A stretch of 64,000 nt of DNA from assembly GCA_963920575.1 (NCBI GenBank), contig OY986973.1, forward strand, positions 8,071,601 through 8,135,600. Direction: 5' to 3'. This DNA is from Narthecium ossifragum. Lineage: Eukaryota > Streptophyta > Magnoliopsida > Dioscoreales > Nartheciaceae. The position numbers and the translations under genes are program-made. The first letter of the stretch is position 1, and each line of letters begins with the position of its first letter. The notes beneath the pieces are model-generated. The model did no database searches and was not told the origin of the DNA. It saw only the letters and a program-made list of their open reading frames with translations. Below, piece after piece: positions 1-9,927 of the stretch.

Positions 1-168
1 TTCCTTTCCAAAAATGTAGTCGCTATCAAACCTTAAATGGGCAATATGCTTCCACAAGTCTCCCCATCTACTGGACAGAACACTCCTCCTAATTGCCTTA
101 TTAATTTCCAAGCATGAAAATATAGATGAGAGGATGTGATCCGGAAGTTCATCAATGTGACCATTGGC
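1..168 (-). CDS. F-box protein, exon 2 (partial, runs off the left edge)
   Basis: Read on the minus strand, these 56 codons are open and carry a clear F-box: LPDHILSSIFSCLE followed by AIRRSVLSSRWGDLW, the usual spacing in plant F-box/FBD/LRR proteins. Such proteins are substrate adaptors of SCF ubiquitin ligases: the F-box binds SKP1/ASK and a C-terminal LRR or FBD region, outside this window, picks the target. The exon starts after a CAG acceptor (complement of 169-171) in phase 0, which fits exon 1 at 5031-5090. A copia retrotransposon lies in the intron between them. The substrate and the rest of the protein cannot be seen. Confidence 0.8.
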
Positions 169-226
169 CTGGCAAGCAGCGTAAATCATCAGTATAGATT
201 CATACCAACAAACTGAGTGTTATGCA

Positions 227-466
227 TGTGAGAGATCCAACAGCTCTATGTTCTTTCATTACCAGCAGTATATAAAGAGTTACAATAGGATTTAAAATCC
301 TGAACAAATCACGAATCTACCTATACAGGATGATTTGCTATCCTCTGTACATGGTAACTAGATATGAGCTTACTATAGTAGAGGATTTGATATCCTCTGT
401 ACATGGTAGAGGAATTAAGGGAGACAACGTAGGTAAGGTAGCTGTCATTGTACAGAACAGCTCACA
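227..466 (-). repeat. 3' LTR of the copia element
   Basis: This 240-bp LTR matches 4754-4993 at every position compared. On the minus strand the purine tract GAGGGGGGA (467-475) lies directly upstream, where plus-strand DNA synthesis is primed. Confidence 0.95.
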
Positions 467-479
467 TCCCCCCTCAAGC

Positions 480-3400
480 TCAAGGAGGAGTTGCACGAAC
501 AAGGAGCTTGTCACGAAGAGTTATAAACCGAGCACTGGAAAGTGACTTGGTGAATATGTCTGCAATTTGATCATCACCCGGAATGTGAAGCAGACGGATT
601 GTACCATTGAGAACATGCTCACGGATGAAGTGAACATCAATATCAATGTGCTTGGTACGACTGTGGAAAACGGGATTCTTGGCCATATGAAGCGCACTCT
701 TGTTGTCACAATATAGTAATGGCGAAGAAGCTAAAGGAATCCGCAGCTTGCGAAGGAGATGTAGAAACCATAGGACTTCAGCAGTGGTAGAGGCAAGAGC
801 ACGATATTCCGCCTCAGAGCTGGAGCGAGACACGGTGGGTTGTTTCTTTGCTCCCCAAGAGATTAAATTTGACCCAAGAAAGATGGCATAGCCGGTGGTA
901 GATCGACGACTGTCCGGACAACCAGCCCAGTCTGCATCAGTGTAGGCTCGAATAGACAGATGCTGGCCGGCATGGAAGTGTAACCCATGTGTAATAGTGC
1001 CTTTGACGTAGCGAAAGATTCGCTTGACTGCCGCAAGGTGATCCAAGGTAGGATGTTGCATGAATAGACAAACATGATTAACCGCATAAGCTAGATCAGG
1101 GCGACTGAGGGTAAGATACTGAAGAGAACCCACCATTTGCCGATAAATTGTAGGGTCTGGAAGAGGAGTAGACCCATGAGCAGAGAGGTGAAGGCCAGCA
1201 GATAAAGGTGATTTAATGGGTTTGCATTCAGAGAGGCCAAATTTCTCAAGCATTTGAAGAGCATACCGTGCCTGAGAGAGCATGAGCGAGGATTTCTGGC
1301 GATGAACTTGCATACCCAAAAAAAAATGAAGAGGACCCATATCTTTCATTGCAAAAGCTTGGGAGAGGCGAGATACGAAGTTCTGAATAATAGAAGAATT
1401 ATTCCCAGTAAGGATCAAGTCATCAACATAGAGAAGAAGGAGAACCGTGTCGCGTCCTTGATGCCAGATAAAGAAGGAAGTATCATGGGGACTCCCTTCA
1501 AAGCCAAGTTGAGTAAGATAAGTGGTGAATTTGGTGTACCAGGCACGTGGAGCTTGTTTTAAACCATAGAGGGATTTATGCAGGCGACATACATAGCTCG
1601 GACGGGTTGCATCGACAAAACCAGGCGGCTGTTGAAGATAAACAGTCTCTTGGAGGTCCCCGTGAAGAAAGGCGTTCTTCACATCTAATTGACGAAGAGG
1701 CCAGCCAAGGGACACAGCAAGGGAAAGAACAAGACGAATCGTCCCAGGCTTAACAACAGGGCTGAATGTTTCATCATAGTCGAAACCAGGCCGTTGATTG
1801 TAGCCTTTAGCCACCAGGCGAGCCTTGAACCGTTCAATGGAGCCGTCAGCAGATAGTTTGAGTCGATAGACCCATTTGCAACCCACAACATTCATCGATG
1901 AGTTGAATGGTACCAATGTCCAAGTGTTGTTTTGGAGTAAGGCCTGGTGCTCCTCTTGCATTGCGATGACCCAGCGATGATCCTTGGTTGCCTCCTTATA
2001 GGTGTGAGGTTCAGATGGTAGAGAACTGGTGGCAGCCAAGAGAGCATGAGGAACAGGATGGCGAATGGCGCAGAGAACCTTAGGTCGGCGAGTGCCATCA
2101 CGAGAGCGTGTCACCATGGGATGACGACTCTGGTCGGTGTGAGGAGGAGCAGCAATGGCAGAGGATGGGGGCGCTGGAGTTGGATCCAATGCCCGCGGGC
2201 CATCAGATGTGGCTAGATCACGAGGCGGGTCATCAGTTTCCGCCAGATCGCGAGGTAGGTCGTCAGTGGCGGCCAGGTCGCGAGCTTGAGCGGCAGGAAA
2301 GGGGGTAGCCAGCACAGAGGACACCGACGGTGGGAGCAGAGCTTGCAGGGGCGTCGTCTCTGTGGAACCGGGGTTAGGATGCAGACGTGATAAAGAGGGA
2401 AGTTGACTCCGTGGAAATGCTCGAATCCGGAAAGCAGGGGAGGGTTTGGGTATAGACGCCCGGGGTGATGCAAAAGTCTCTTCATCAAAAGAGACATGAC
2501 GAGAAATATAGAGGCGTCCTGTTGCAGGATCAAGGCACCGATAGCCCTTGTGCTGGCCAGAGTAGCCAAGGAATAGACAACGAGCGCTTTTAAAGTCCAG
2601 CTTGCTTCTCCCAAAAGGTTGTAAGTAAGGGTAGCAGACACACCCGAATACTTTAAGATGAGAGTAGTCAGGTTTACTGCCAAACAAAACCTCAAAGGGA
2701 GTTCGACCAGAGAGAGGTTTGGAAGGGAGTCGGTTGATTAAGTACACGGCCGTAGAGAAAGCATATTGCCAGTATTCCTTTGAGAGATGAGCATGAGCAA
2801 GAAGAGTAAGCCCGGTTTCAACAACATGGCGATGCTTGCGTTCAGCGATTCCGTTTTGTTCCGGTGTCCCAGGGCAAGAGATAAGATGTGAGATACCCTC
2901 AGATGTAAAGAAGGTCTGTAGGGAGGAGTTAACAAACTCACCACCACCATCCGTTTGGATAATTTTGACACAAGCATTATGTTGGCGATGAATAAAATTG
3001 ATGAATGCGATGAAAATGTTAGCAACCTCAGATTTATGTCGAAGGGGAAAAATCCAGGTAAACCGGGAACATTCATCAACAATCAGTAAGTAATACCGAA
3101 AACCATCTACAGAGGCAACCGGAGAAGCACCCCAAACATCACTATGCAAAGTGTGAAAATTAGAAGTGGAATAGGATGTCCGTCGATTAAATGGGAGTTT
3201 GGAAGATTTTCCAAGTTTACAACTATTACAAAAGTCCATTTTTAAGGATGGAGATAAATGAAGAGAAGGAGCTAAGGTCCTGACAGCATCAAAAGATGGA
3301 TGGCCGAGGCGAGCATGCCAGAGATTTCCACCGGCCTTATTGTGCAGCAATCCAATTGGAGCGGGGAGAGCGTCTTTATGTGAAGAAACGCAGTAAAGAT

Positions 3401-4715
3401 CACCATGTCTAGGTCCGGCCAGTAGGGTCTTCCCGCTCTGCAGCGCCTTGACAACAAAACCCCAGGGATAAAAGATGAAACAACAGTGATTATCTTGGGT
3501 GAAACGCGAGACAGATAGTAAGTTCTTTTGCAATTGAGGGACAATAAGAACTTTCTCTAAGTGGAGAGAAGGTGATAGTGAAATGGAGCCAGTAGAGGAA
3601 ATGGGAAGACCAGTACCATTGCCGACCAAGACTTGATCAGAACCAGAGTAAGGGACCATACCTTCAGAAAAAGAAGCATCAGGGGTCATATGATGAGATG
3701 CCCCTGTGTCCGGGTACCATGCAGAATCATGCTGATCAGAAACATGGAGCGCAGTGAAGGCTTGAGCTGTATCAGATATGGAGGAAGAAGCCACACAGTT
3801 GTTGGCCTTGTGATTGGGATACCCACATTTGTAGCAATAAACAGAGGAGGCATCACCAGTGATCGGAGCAGCACGAGGACGACCACGCCGTGGAGCACCA
3901 CCACGACCACGACCAACCGGATGAGTGCCTCGCCCACGACCAGCGGTATTGTTGTGGCGACCAGGCACAAACCGACCACCACGACCATCACGACCACCAG
4001 AAAAATGCGCATCCGAGTGGGTAGTGAGAAGAGCAACATAGGACAAAGACTCTGTTTGATGACCCTTGAGACGGTGCTCAAAATCAGAAAGAGTAGCAGC
4101 AACCTCATCCAAAGATGGAAGAGGACGCGCAAGATGGATGGCGGCAACTACAGCGTCATAGGAGGAGGGCAGTCCGCCAAGAAGAAGAAAGATAAGATCA
4201 ACCTCATTCACGGGTTCATTTGCCAGAGAAAGAGTCCGAGAAATGGCCCGAGCATGATGAACATACTCGGTAATGGAGAGAGACCCCTTAGAGAGGTTGT
4301 GAAGGTCGCGTTTGACGCTCTGTACTCGGTTTCGAGTCACAGTGCCATAGAGGACTTCCAACGTGGTCCAAATCTCATGTGCAGAGGTACAATGGACAAC
4401 CTGAGGAAGAACATCATCAGAGAGGGAAGAGGCAACCCAAGCAAGCACCATTTGGTCCAACCGAAGCCAGGTTGAGACAGCTGGATCAAGATCGGAACCG
4501 GCAGGGCGCACTAAAGTCCCTTGCACAAGGCCAAGAAGACCATGACACCGAAGAACAGGAAGAACTTGCATCTTCCAGACTAAGTAGTTGGAGACCAGCA
4601 GTTTGGAGGAGATCTCTTGGGTAATGGCTTTGACAGCAGGAAGCGTCAAAGGAGGCGTCAAAGTGGGCTCGGGTGTAGGTGAAGACATAGTGGGGGATGG
4701 AGAAGAGGACGCCAT
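480..4715 (-). CDS. Ty1/copia Gag-Pol polyprotein, intact
   Basis: The 1411-residue ORF has domains in copia order. Gag covers about 1-290 and ends in an RGG-rich stretch and a CCHC zinc knuckle (C294, C297, H302, C307). The aspartic protease has DTGAS at 336-340. Integrase has an HHCC finger (H467, H472, C496, C499) and a DDE core (D526, D589, E625). Reverse transcriptase has YVDD at 1096-1099. RNase H follows with TDADWAG, SSSEAEYRA and CDNKSALHMA. All visible catalytic residues are present and no stop or frameshift is seen. The linker before RT holds three tandem repeats of an RDLAxTDD unit (about 811-838). The start is the first ATG after the primer site, and the stop lies 13 bp before the 3' LTR. 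Confidence 0.95.
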   Translation of the reverse strand: MASSSPSPTMSSPTPEPTLTPPLTLPAVKAITQEISSKLLVSNYLVWKMQVLPVLRCHGLLGLVQGTLVRPAGSDLDPAVSTWLRLDQMVLAWVASSLSDDVLPQVVHCTSAHEIWTTLEVLYGTVTRNRVQSVKRDLHNLSKGSLSITEYVHHARAISRTLSLANEPVNEVDLIFLLLGGLPSSYDAVVAAIHLARPLPSLDEVAATLSDFEHRLKGHQTESLSYVALLTTHSDAHFSGGRDGRGGRFVPGRHNNTAGRGRGTHPVGRGRGGAPRRGRPRAAPITGDASSVYCYKCGYPNHKANNCVASSSISDTAQAFTALHVSDQHDSAWYPDTGASHHMTPDASFSEGMVPYSGSDQVLVGNGTGLPISSTGSISLSPSLHLEKVLIVPQLQKNLLSVSRFTQDNHCCFIFYPWGFVVKALQSGKTLLAGPRHGDLYCVSSHKDALPAPIGLLHNKAGGNLWHARLGHPSFDAVRTLAPSLHLSPSLKMDFCNSCKLGKSSKLPFNRRTSYSTSNFHTLHSDVWGASPVASVDGFRYYLLIVDECSRFTWIFPLRHKSEVANIFIAFINFIHRQHNACVKIIQTDGGGEFVNSSLQTFFTSEGISHLISCPGTPEQNGIAERKHRHVVETGLTLLAHAHLSKEYWQYAFSTAVYLINRLPSKPLSGRTPFEVLFGSKPDYSHLKVFGCVCYPYLQPFGRSKLDFKSARCLFLGYSGQHKGYRCLDPATGRLYISRHVSFDEETFASPRASIPKPSPAFRIRAFPRSQLPSLSRLHPNPGSTETTPLQALLPPSVSSVLATPFPAAQARDLAATDDLPRDLAETDDPPRDLATSDGPRALDPTPAPPSSAIAAPPHTDQSRHPMVTRSRDGTRRPKVLCAIRHPVPHALLAATSSLPSEPHTYKEATKDHRWVIAMQEEHQALLQNNTWTLVPFNSSMNVVGCKWVYRLKLSADGSIERFKARLVAKGYNQRPGFDYDETFSPVVKPGTIRLVLSLAVSLGWPLRQLDVKNAFLHGDLQETVYLQQPPGFVDATRPSYVCRLHKSLYGLKQAPRAWYTKFTTYLTQLGFEGSPHDTSFFIWHQGRDTVLLLLYVDDLILTGNNSSIIQNFVSRLSQAFAMKDMGPLHFFLGMQVHRQKSSLMLSQARYALQMLEKFGLSECKPIKSPLSAGLHLSAHGSTPLPDPTIYRQMVGSLQYLTLSRPDLAYAVNHVCLFMQHPTLDHLAAVKRIFRYVKGTITHGLHFHAGQHLSIRAYTDADWAGCPDSRRSTTGYAIFLGSNLISWGAKKQPTVSRSSSEAEYRALASTTAEVLWFLHLLRKLRIPLASSPLLYCDNKSALHMAKNPVFHSRTKHIDIDVHFIREHVLNGTIRLLHIPGDDQIADIFTKSLSSARFITLRDKLLVRATPP

Positions 4716-4740
4716 TCAGCAGAAACAGAGGATCGTATAT

Positions 4741-4753
4741 GAGTCTGATACCA
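4741..4753 (-). promoter_or_regulatory. Primer binding site, tRNA-iMet
   Basis: The minus strand reads TGGTATCAGACTC directly after the LTR, complementary to the 3' end of plant initiator tRNA-Met (usual form TGGTATCAGAGC). It primes minus-strand cDNA synthesis. Confidence 0.85.
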
Positions 4754-4993
4754 TGTGAGAGATCCAACAGCTCTATGTTCTTTCATTACCAGCAGTATAT
4801 AAAGAGTTACAATAGGATTTAAAATCCTGAACAAATCACGAATCTACCTATACAGGATGATTTGCTATCCTCTGTACATGGTAACTAGATATGAGCTTAC
4901 TATAGTAGAGGATTTGATATCCTCTGTACATGGTAGAGGAATTAAGGGAGACAACGTAGGTAAGGTAGCTGTCATTGTACAGAACAGCTCACA
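4754..4993 (-). repeat. 5' LTR of the copia element
   Basis: This is the 240-bp promoter LTR. On the minus strand a TATA-like CTTTATATACTG lies around 4792-4803, placing transcription start in the last quarter of the LTR. Confidence 0.95.
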
Positions 4994-5030
4994 ATGCATA
5001 CTAGGTCTATTCGGAAATTGGAGGACATAC

Positions 5031-5090
5031 CTCAGGCGCTTGTGCGCTTTTACAGTTCAACGATCTCTTTTTTTTTTGCCATTGGGTCAT
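5031..5090 (-). CDS. F-box protein, exon 1 (start codon and 20 residues)
   Basis: ATG at 5090 (minus strand) opens a short basic exon of 20 codons (MTQWQKKKRSLNCKSAQAPE) that ends in GAG before a good GTATGT donor. The donor is phase 0, as is the acceptor at 169-171, so the spliced frame runs directly into the F-box. A short basic first exon ending near a Lys-Ser-Ala-Gln stretch is common in plant F-box/FBD genes. The join is inferred from splice signals and phase, without transcript evidence. Confidence 0.6.
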
Positions 5091-5792
5091 CCCCCCAACT
5101 GCTAATGGAGAAATGCGTACAAACAAGCACGATCTGGGCAGATAAATTTGTAAGCTGACATAAATTAGATTACTCAAACACTGAACGCATACACTGACAT
5201 GCACGAGAAATTAGATAAAGCGTGGCACAAACTCATGATAGACCGACATACACTGAAGGCATGATAATAAAATCTCAAGACAAGGAAACAACGAAGGTAG
5301 AAGTCACAAACTAGATTACTCGAACACCCATCCAAGAACAATTGTTTCATGGAGAGCTTTTTACGCAGTGGATCATGCACACCATACTAAAAACAAAGTA
5401 GCAGCTTTCCGGTGATTTATCTGTAGTTCAAAGTTGATAAGGTTACAAAGTCGAGAGGTCTAGGGAGATCAGAGAACTCGAAAGCAAGGGATAGAGATAT
5501 AATGACACAATCCCACAAACATAGGGATTCAAATCCTCTATTGAGCTCTTAAAAGTTATTTTTGCCCCGTACGTTGCTTCGAATCACGTCACGGGACAAA
5601 AAGGCGGGCAATTGTGTTACTCAAGAAAATATTCAAACGCCGGCTGGTATACATCCACCATATCAAGTGATCTACAATCGTCGATTCAAACACATAACAC
5701 CCATCTAGCGAGCTACAATCATAGTATATGCAACACCTTACGGACGCGACAGGTGGACGAACTGGCTATGAGATTAGTGGAACCATCACGTA
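5091..5792. other. Gene-free stretch upstream of the F-box gene
   Basis: About 700 bp of moderately AT-rich sequence with no convincing coding signal on either strand. By position it should contain the F-box gene promoter, but no TATA box could be assigned with confidence. The second copia element begins at 5798. Confidence 0.4.
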
Positions 5793-5931
5793 CAAGATGT
5801 TGGGAAATCCCTCCCCATGAGAGACGTCGATGAGAAGCGACGAGGACGTGTGGTGTTGGACAAACAAAACTGCAGAAAGACAAAGGATCGATCCTCTCAG
5901 TCCGGATCTCATGACAGAGAGCATGTTTGTG

Positions 5932-5967
5932 GATGATTGATCCTCTTCCTCAAGAGGATCGATCATC
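5932..5967 (+). repeat. Inverted repeat (16-bp arms) in the LTR
   Basis: Arms 5932-5947 and 5952-5967 are complementary except at one position and are separated by CCTC. The right arm contains GATCGATC. The second LTR has a shortened form at about 7882-7908. Confidence 0.8.
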
Positions 5968-6090
5968 GTCTGGGCGGTCAATTCTACGAAATGAAAGGAT
6001 CTATCCTTTCATTAAAGAAGATCGATCTTTTGCGGCATCCGGGCTAAAATCAAGGGTCCAGATTAATCCGAGTGTGGGTTAATTAGTGGA

Positions 6091-6100
6091 TATAAATAGG
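6091..6100 (+). promoter_or_regulatory. TATA box of the copia 2 LTR
   Basis: TATAAATAGG lies downstream of the palindrome cluster and is also present, as TATAAATAAGG, in the 3' LTR copy near 10004. Confidence 0.7.
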
Positions 6101-6420
6101 GTTGGGGTGTAACCCTAATTATGTGTGGTGTAACCCTAATTATGTGTGCTTGATATCAGAAACCATAGAGAGAGAGGTCTGGGGCGGCTTGATAGAAAGT
6201 TGGGCATTCTAGAGTGAATGTATATGGGATGGTTGAGAGAGATTTATATGTGAGAGTTGAGAGATCAAGTCTTGTAAATCTCCTACATATTGAAGTTTTC
6301 TCTCTTCCCGTGGTTTTTTCTTTGCGGTAATTTGCCGGAAGATTTTCCACGTTAAATTGTTGTCTCCTCCTTGTTCTATTGCTTTCATCTTGGTTTTATC
6401 CCCGCCGAATCCCTAACAAG

Positions 6421-6433
6421 TGGTATCAGAGCG
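6421..6433 (+). promoter_or_regulatory. Primer binding site, tRNA-iMet
   Basis: TGGTATCAGAGCG begins two bases after the LTR end at 6418, the standard position and sequence for a plant copia primer site. Confidence 0.85.
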
Positions 6434-6458
6434 AGGTTCATTGGTTCAACAGTTCGTG

Positions 6459-7172
6459 ATGGCGGGGAAGGCCTCAGCTTCTCGTTTCGAGGTTGAGCGA
6501 TACGATGGGAAAAGCAACTTCGGCTTGTGGCAGCAGCGGGTGAAGGATATCCTGGTGCAACATGGTCTCTACAAGGCCCTGAAGGGAAAGAAGCATGAGT
6601 CTAAGACGGCTGAAGACTGGGAGAAGATCGAGATGAAGGCAGTGAGCACCATCAGGATTTGCCTAGCTGATGAGGTCATACACAACGTCATCAATGAGGA
6701 CAAGGCTGCAGGGCTGTGGTCAAGGTTAGAGAGTTTGTTCATGACCAAATCTCTGATGAACAAGCTGTTCCTGAAACAACAGTTGTACTCCTTGAGAATG
6801 AAGGAAGGTTCAGATCTGATAAAGCACCTGAACACCTTCAATAGGATCATCACCCAGTTACTGAGCGTGGAGGTTACAGTGGATGATGAAGACAAGGCCC
6901 TCCTTCTTTTGGCGTCTCTTCTACCTTCCTACGAGCACATGGTGACTACATTACTCTATGGGAAGGAGTCCCTAGAGACAGAAGAAGTCACGGCGGCCTT
7001 GCTCTCCAATGCCTTGAGAAAGAGGTCAACAGATGAGCCTGTCTCAGAGGCACATGTGGTAGAGAGGAAGCGCTTGTATGGGAAGGATGACAAGATCAAA
7101 GGAAAGACAGTTACTTGCTACTACTATGGGAAGGAAGGCCACATCACGGCGATGCAGGAAGTACAAGGATGA
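6459..7172 (+). pseudogene. Copia Gag (Tnt1-94-like), damaged at the zinc knuckle
   Basis: ATG at 6459 opens a Gag-like frame with the typical start (SRFEVERYDGKSNFGLWQQRV), an LxxQLYSLRMKEGSDL-type core and the LLASLLPSYEHMVTTLLYG motif of the UBN2-type capsid domain. At the zinc knuckle the second Cys is Tyr (CYYYGKEGH), and a frameshift just after it ends the frame at 7172. The expected knuckle tail CRKYKDD is found in the frame that ends at 7270. No pol follows. The protein may still have bound RNA of related elements, but nothing here shows function. Confidence 0.8.
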
Positions 7173-7343
7173 TCTTGCTAATAGGAAGGTCAAGGAGGAT
7201 AATGAGAAAAGTAGCAACGTAGTGACACTCGACAGCGATATGTGTGTCATTACGGGGGAGCTTCCGTACTAGAGGTACGATAGGGGTTCCGATCAATCGA
7301 AGCGATCGGAAAGGCCGAGTCACGAAGTGCGTTGACTCGAATG

Positions 7344-7510
7344 TGTATGAAGGCCAAGTCATGTGGTATGATGGCTCGGATGGTGGCACGACAGAGTGAA
7401 GTCTGAGTCATGCGGTATGATGGCTCGAATGGTGGCACGACAGAGTGTATGAAGGTTGAGTCATGCGATATGATGGCTCGAATGGTGGCACGACAGAGTG
7501 TATGGAGATT
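7344..7510 (+). repeat. Three imperfect tandem repeats in the copia 2 interior
   Basis: A unit of roughly 50-60 bp containing TATGATGGCTCGAATGGTGG and CACGACAGAGTG occurs three times in a row with a few substitutions and one shortened copy. It lies between the gag remnant and the purine tract. Confidence 0.8.
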
Positions 7511-7917
7511 CGAGTCTTGATTGCGACATCGAGAGTTCGATGAGGTTGATGGAGTCTTCAAGAGTCATGAGGCGCAATGACTTGAAGAAGCGCTTCACAA
7601 GGAGAGTGCAATGTCTGAGCTAGTAAGAGCTCGACGGGGTTCTGGTCTCTCATGAGTCGGGAGGGGGAGCTTGTTGGGAAATCCCTCCCCATGAGAGACG
7701 TCGACAAGAAGCGACGAGGACGCGCGGTGTTGGACAAACAAAACTGCATGAAGACAAAGGATCGATCCTTTCCTCTCAGTCCGGATCTCTTGACAGAGAG
7801 TTGTGTTGGAAAGGATCGATCCTATACCCTATAAGGATCGATCCTCTCAGTCCGGATCTCATGACAGAGAGCATGTTTGTGGATGATCGAAAGAGGATCG
7901 ATCATCGTCGGGGTGGT

Positions 7918-9887
7918 TGTTCGTGGATAAAACGTCGATCTCGCGGGGACGAGATCTCTATTTTATTTCCGAGCAAATCATATTTTAATTTCATATCAAG
8001 AAATTGTTGGCACCACACCCCTGGATCTGCCGATCGCCAATTCGACAGATCCATCATTTACATCCCCGTAGGGAATACCTCCGATTCTAGATCCAATAAA
8101 ATAAACATTTCTTATAACAAAAGAAGAAGAAGAAAGAAAAAAAGAAGAAGAAAATAAGTGAGGTGAGGTATTAAACCGCCACCTTTATTGCCATCCATGC
8201 CATGTTATCACCAGGGGCTTCGAATCCGCTGGGTTTGGGAGCTTTGCTGTCCAAACGTTTGAGAGCGCCGTCCAGCAAGATATGACCTCCGTTTGTCGTG
8301 GGAGGAGCAGCTGCTGGGTTTGATGAAACTGGCTTGGAGATGAGAAGCCTAGAACCGGCTAGAACAGGGGAGCGCTGGTTGGAACGGAGGACGTGCGGCG
8401 AACGGCTGGAGCTTCCGTCGCGGGAACGATGATGGTGGCTGTCCCTCTTCAGAATGGGTTGATGTTCTTGCGCCGCGAGATCACCAAGGAGACGGAACGA
8501 ACGCCGGCTGGAACAGAGAACAAGAACAAAAACAGGGGAAGCTTGTCTTCAAAGCCGCAGGGAGAGAGAGAGCCTTGGCTCGATCTCCGTCGCTGGCGAG
8601 GAACTAAGCTAGAGCAACCTTGTTGAAGGTCCAAGCCGCAGGTGACGAGCAAGAGAGCGAAGGTTGAGCCGCAGGATCGACGAGCCTCCTACAACGTCGA
8701 CCCAGAGACGCGAGCGTCTCAATGGGTTCCGGCTGTGTGGGCTGGATCTACGTCGTCCGGTGATGCGCAACTTTGGAACATCACCAGAACCTCTTCGTCT
8801 TCAACCCTCTTCCTCAGTTTCCTCTTCAGCTTATCCTTCGATTTCTTCAACCAGCTTCTTCTTCAGCCAAGCCTCAATGCCTTCAGCCAAGACCAGCCTT
8901 ACAGCGTTCTTCCACCCAGCTTCGACCAACCCTTTCTCAAGGCCATACTCCTCTATTTATAGGCACGAGAGGCGTATGTCCTCACATAGAATGGGATCAT
9001 GGATCCCTTAATCAAGGGGTATTAATCACGTTAAGATGCTGATCAAGGTCCCTAATCAAAGGGATGCTGATTGCCTTGATGCTGATCCTTTTTATATAAG
9101 GATAGCTACCGTGCAGCCCAGCTGTGTTTTGCCATTGCTTTTATTATTTATTTATTTATTTTTATATGGTATGGGATGAGTGAGGCTGGTTTATATATAT
9201 ATTTTTCATATATATATATGGTATGGACGTGTATAAGGACGACCAACCATGCATCCCATGGAGATTTGCTGATTTTTTGTTTTGGCAGATTTTTCTTTTG
9301 AAGTTCGAAAATGATGTTCGAATTTCAAATTTACCATGATTTGAATATTTTTCTCATGTCCATTACTGTTTGAATATTTGTCCAACTTTAATAAATCATC
9401 TGTGAATATTTATTCCCGTACAGAATATTTATCTGAATTCTGAATATTTACAGGAATTTTACCAAAACATCCTCAGCGGTCCTATATGTTGGACCAAAAT
9501 ATTTTGGAGGGTGGAATGATCGGACTTCGGACAATTGCACCCTGAGGGTGTTAATTGCCCAAGATACCCATGGGGGCTAGCTGTTACAGTAAAATTACCA
9601 GAAGACCCCTGCGTTCATATGGCTTATTTAGGGTGCCGTCAAAGCCATGCAGGGTTGATGTACAATGTAATAGAAAGTCCAGGCCTGTATTTTTGGCTTA
9701 AATTCCTAATACGCCCTTGGGCGGGTGAAATTACCCAAATGCCCCTGGATGCCATCAAAATTAGGACAAGCATTTATCGGGCATTTTAAATATGTTTTGA
9801 GCTTGCTTGAGTCTATTTGATGTTGTTTTGGCTCAAACAAAACGTGGGTACTGCGATCTTTTGGTCTAGCCAAAATTGATGTCAACA
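7918..9887 (+). mobile_element. Solo LTR (1970 bp) nested in the copia 2 LTR
   Basis: The insert begins TGTTCGTGG and ends GTCAACA, and is flanked by GTGGT (7913-7917) and GCGGT (9888-9892), a 5-bp TSD with one mismatch. The 5' LTR of the host element lacks it, which fixes its borders. It has a TATA-like CTATTTATAGG near 8952-8962 and no retrotransposon ORF, as expected for an LTR left after recombination. The family is not represented elsewhere in this window. Confidence 0.75.
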
Positions 9888-9903
9888 GCGGTCAATTCTA
9901 CGG

Positions 9904-9927
9904 AATGAAAGGATCGATCCTTTCATT
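9904..9927 (+). repeat. 24-bp perfect palindrome in the copia 2 3' LTR
   Basis: Centred on GATCGATC, the sequence reads the same on both strands over 24 bases (core GAAAGGATCGATCCTTTC). The matching site of the 5' LTR keeps the arms but has one base changed in the centre. Confidence 0.9.

Larger units (their letters stand above)
227..4993 (-). mobile_element. Full-length Ty1/copia LTR retrotransposon (Ale/Retrofit-like)
   Basis: This complete 4767-bp element lies on the minus strand. It has two 240-bp LTRs that look identical base for base, TG...CA termini, a perfect TSD ATGCA (222-226 and 4994-4998), a tRNA-iMet primer site directly inside the 5' LTR, a purine tract before the 3' LTR and one uninterrupted polyprotein ORF. 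Identical LTRs and an intact ORF indicate a recent, possibly still mobile insertion. The Ale/Retrofit assignment is inferred from the small LTR and the RNase H signature (WGAKKQPTVSRSSSEAEYRA) and is not tested by phylogeny. Confidence 0.95.
169..5030 (-). other. Intron 1 of the F-box gene, enlarged by a copia insertion
   Basis: The intron is bounded by GTATGT (complement of 5025-5030) and CAG (complement of 169-171). Without the copia element and one TSD copy it would be about 90 bp, a normal plant intron size. The inserted element is transcribed in the same direction as the gene, so its LTR polyadenylation signals could truncate the F-box transcript. Confidence 0.55.
5798..6418 (+). repeat. 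5' LTR of copia element 2 (621 bp)
   Basis: Begins TGTTGGGAAATC and ends CCCTAACA. A cluster of palindromes with GATCGATC or one-base variants of it (5884-6025) precedes a TATA box TATAAATAGG at 6091-6100. The 3' copy starts at 7672. Confidence 0.9.

Noticed and set aside
3633..4475. 280-codon ORF on the plus strand
   Set aside because: It is the antisense shadow of the copia gag. Its composition follows from the RGG and Ser codons on the other strand and it shows no domain.
6421..6433. Possible tRNA sequence
   Set aside because: TGGTATCAGAGC is only the retroelement primer site; no cloverleaf follows here or at the other primer sites. No tRNA or rRNA gene was found in the window.
8187..8400. 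Open minus-strand frame inside the 1970-bp solo LTR
   Set aside because: About 70 codons without stop, but no recognised domain and no splice or start signal. Chance is likely in this GC-richer part of the LTR.
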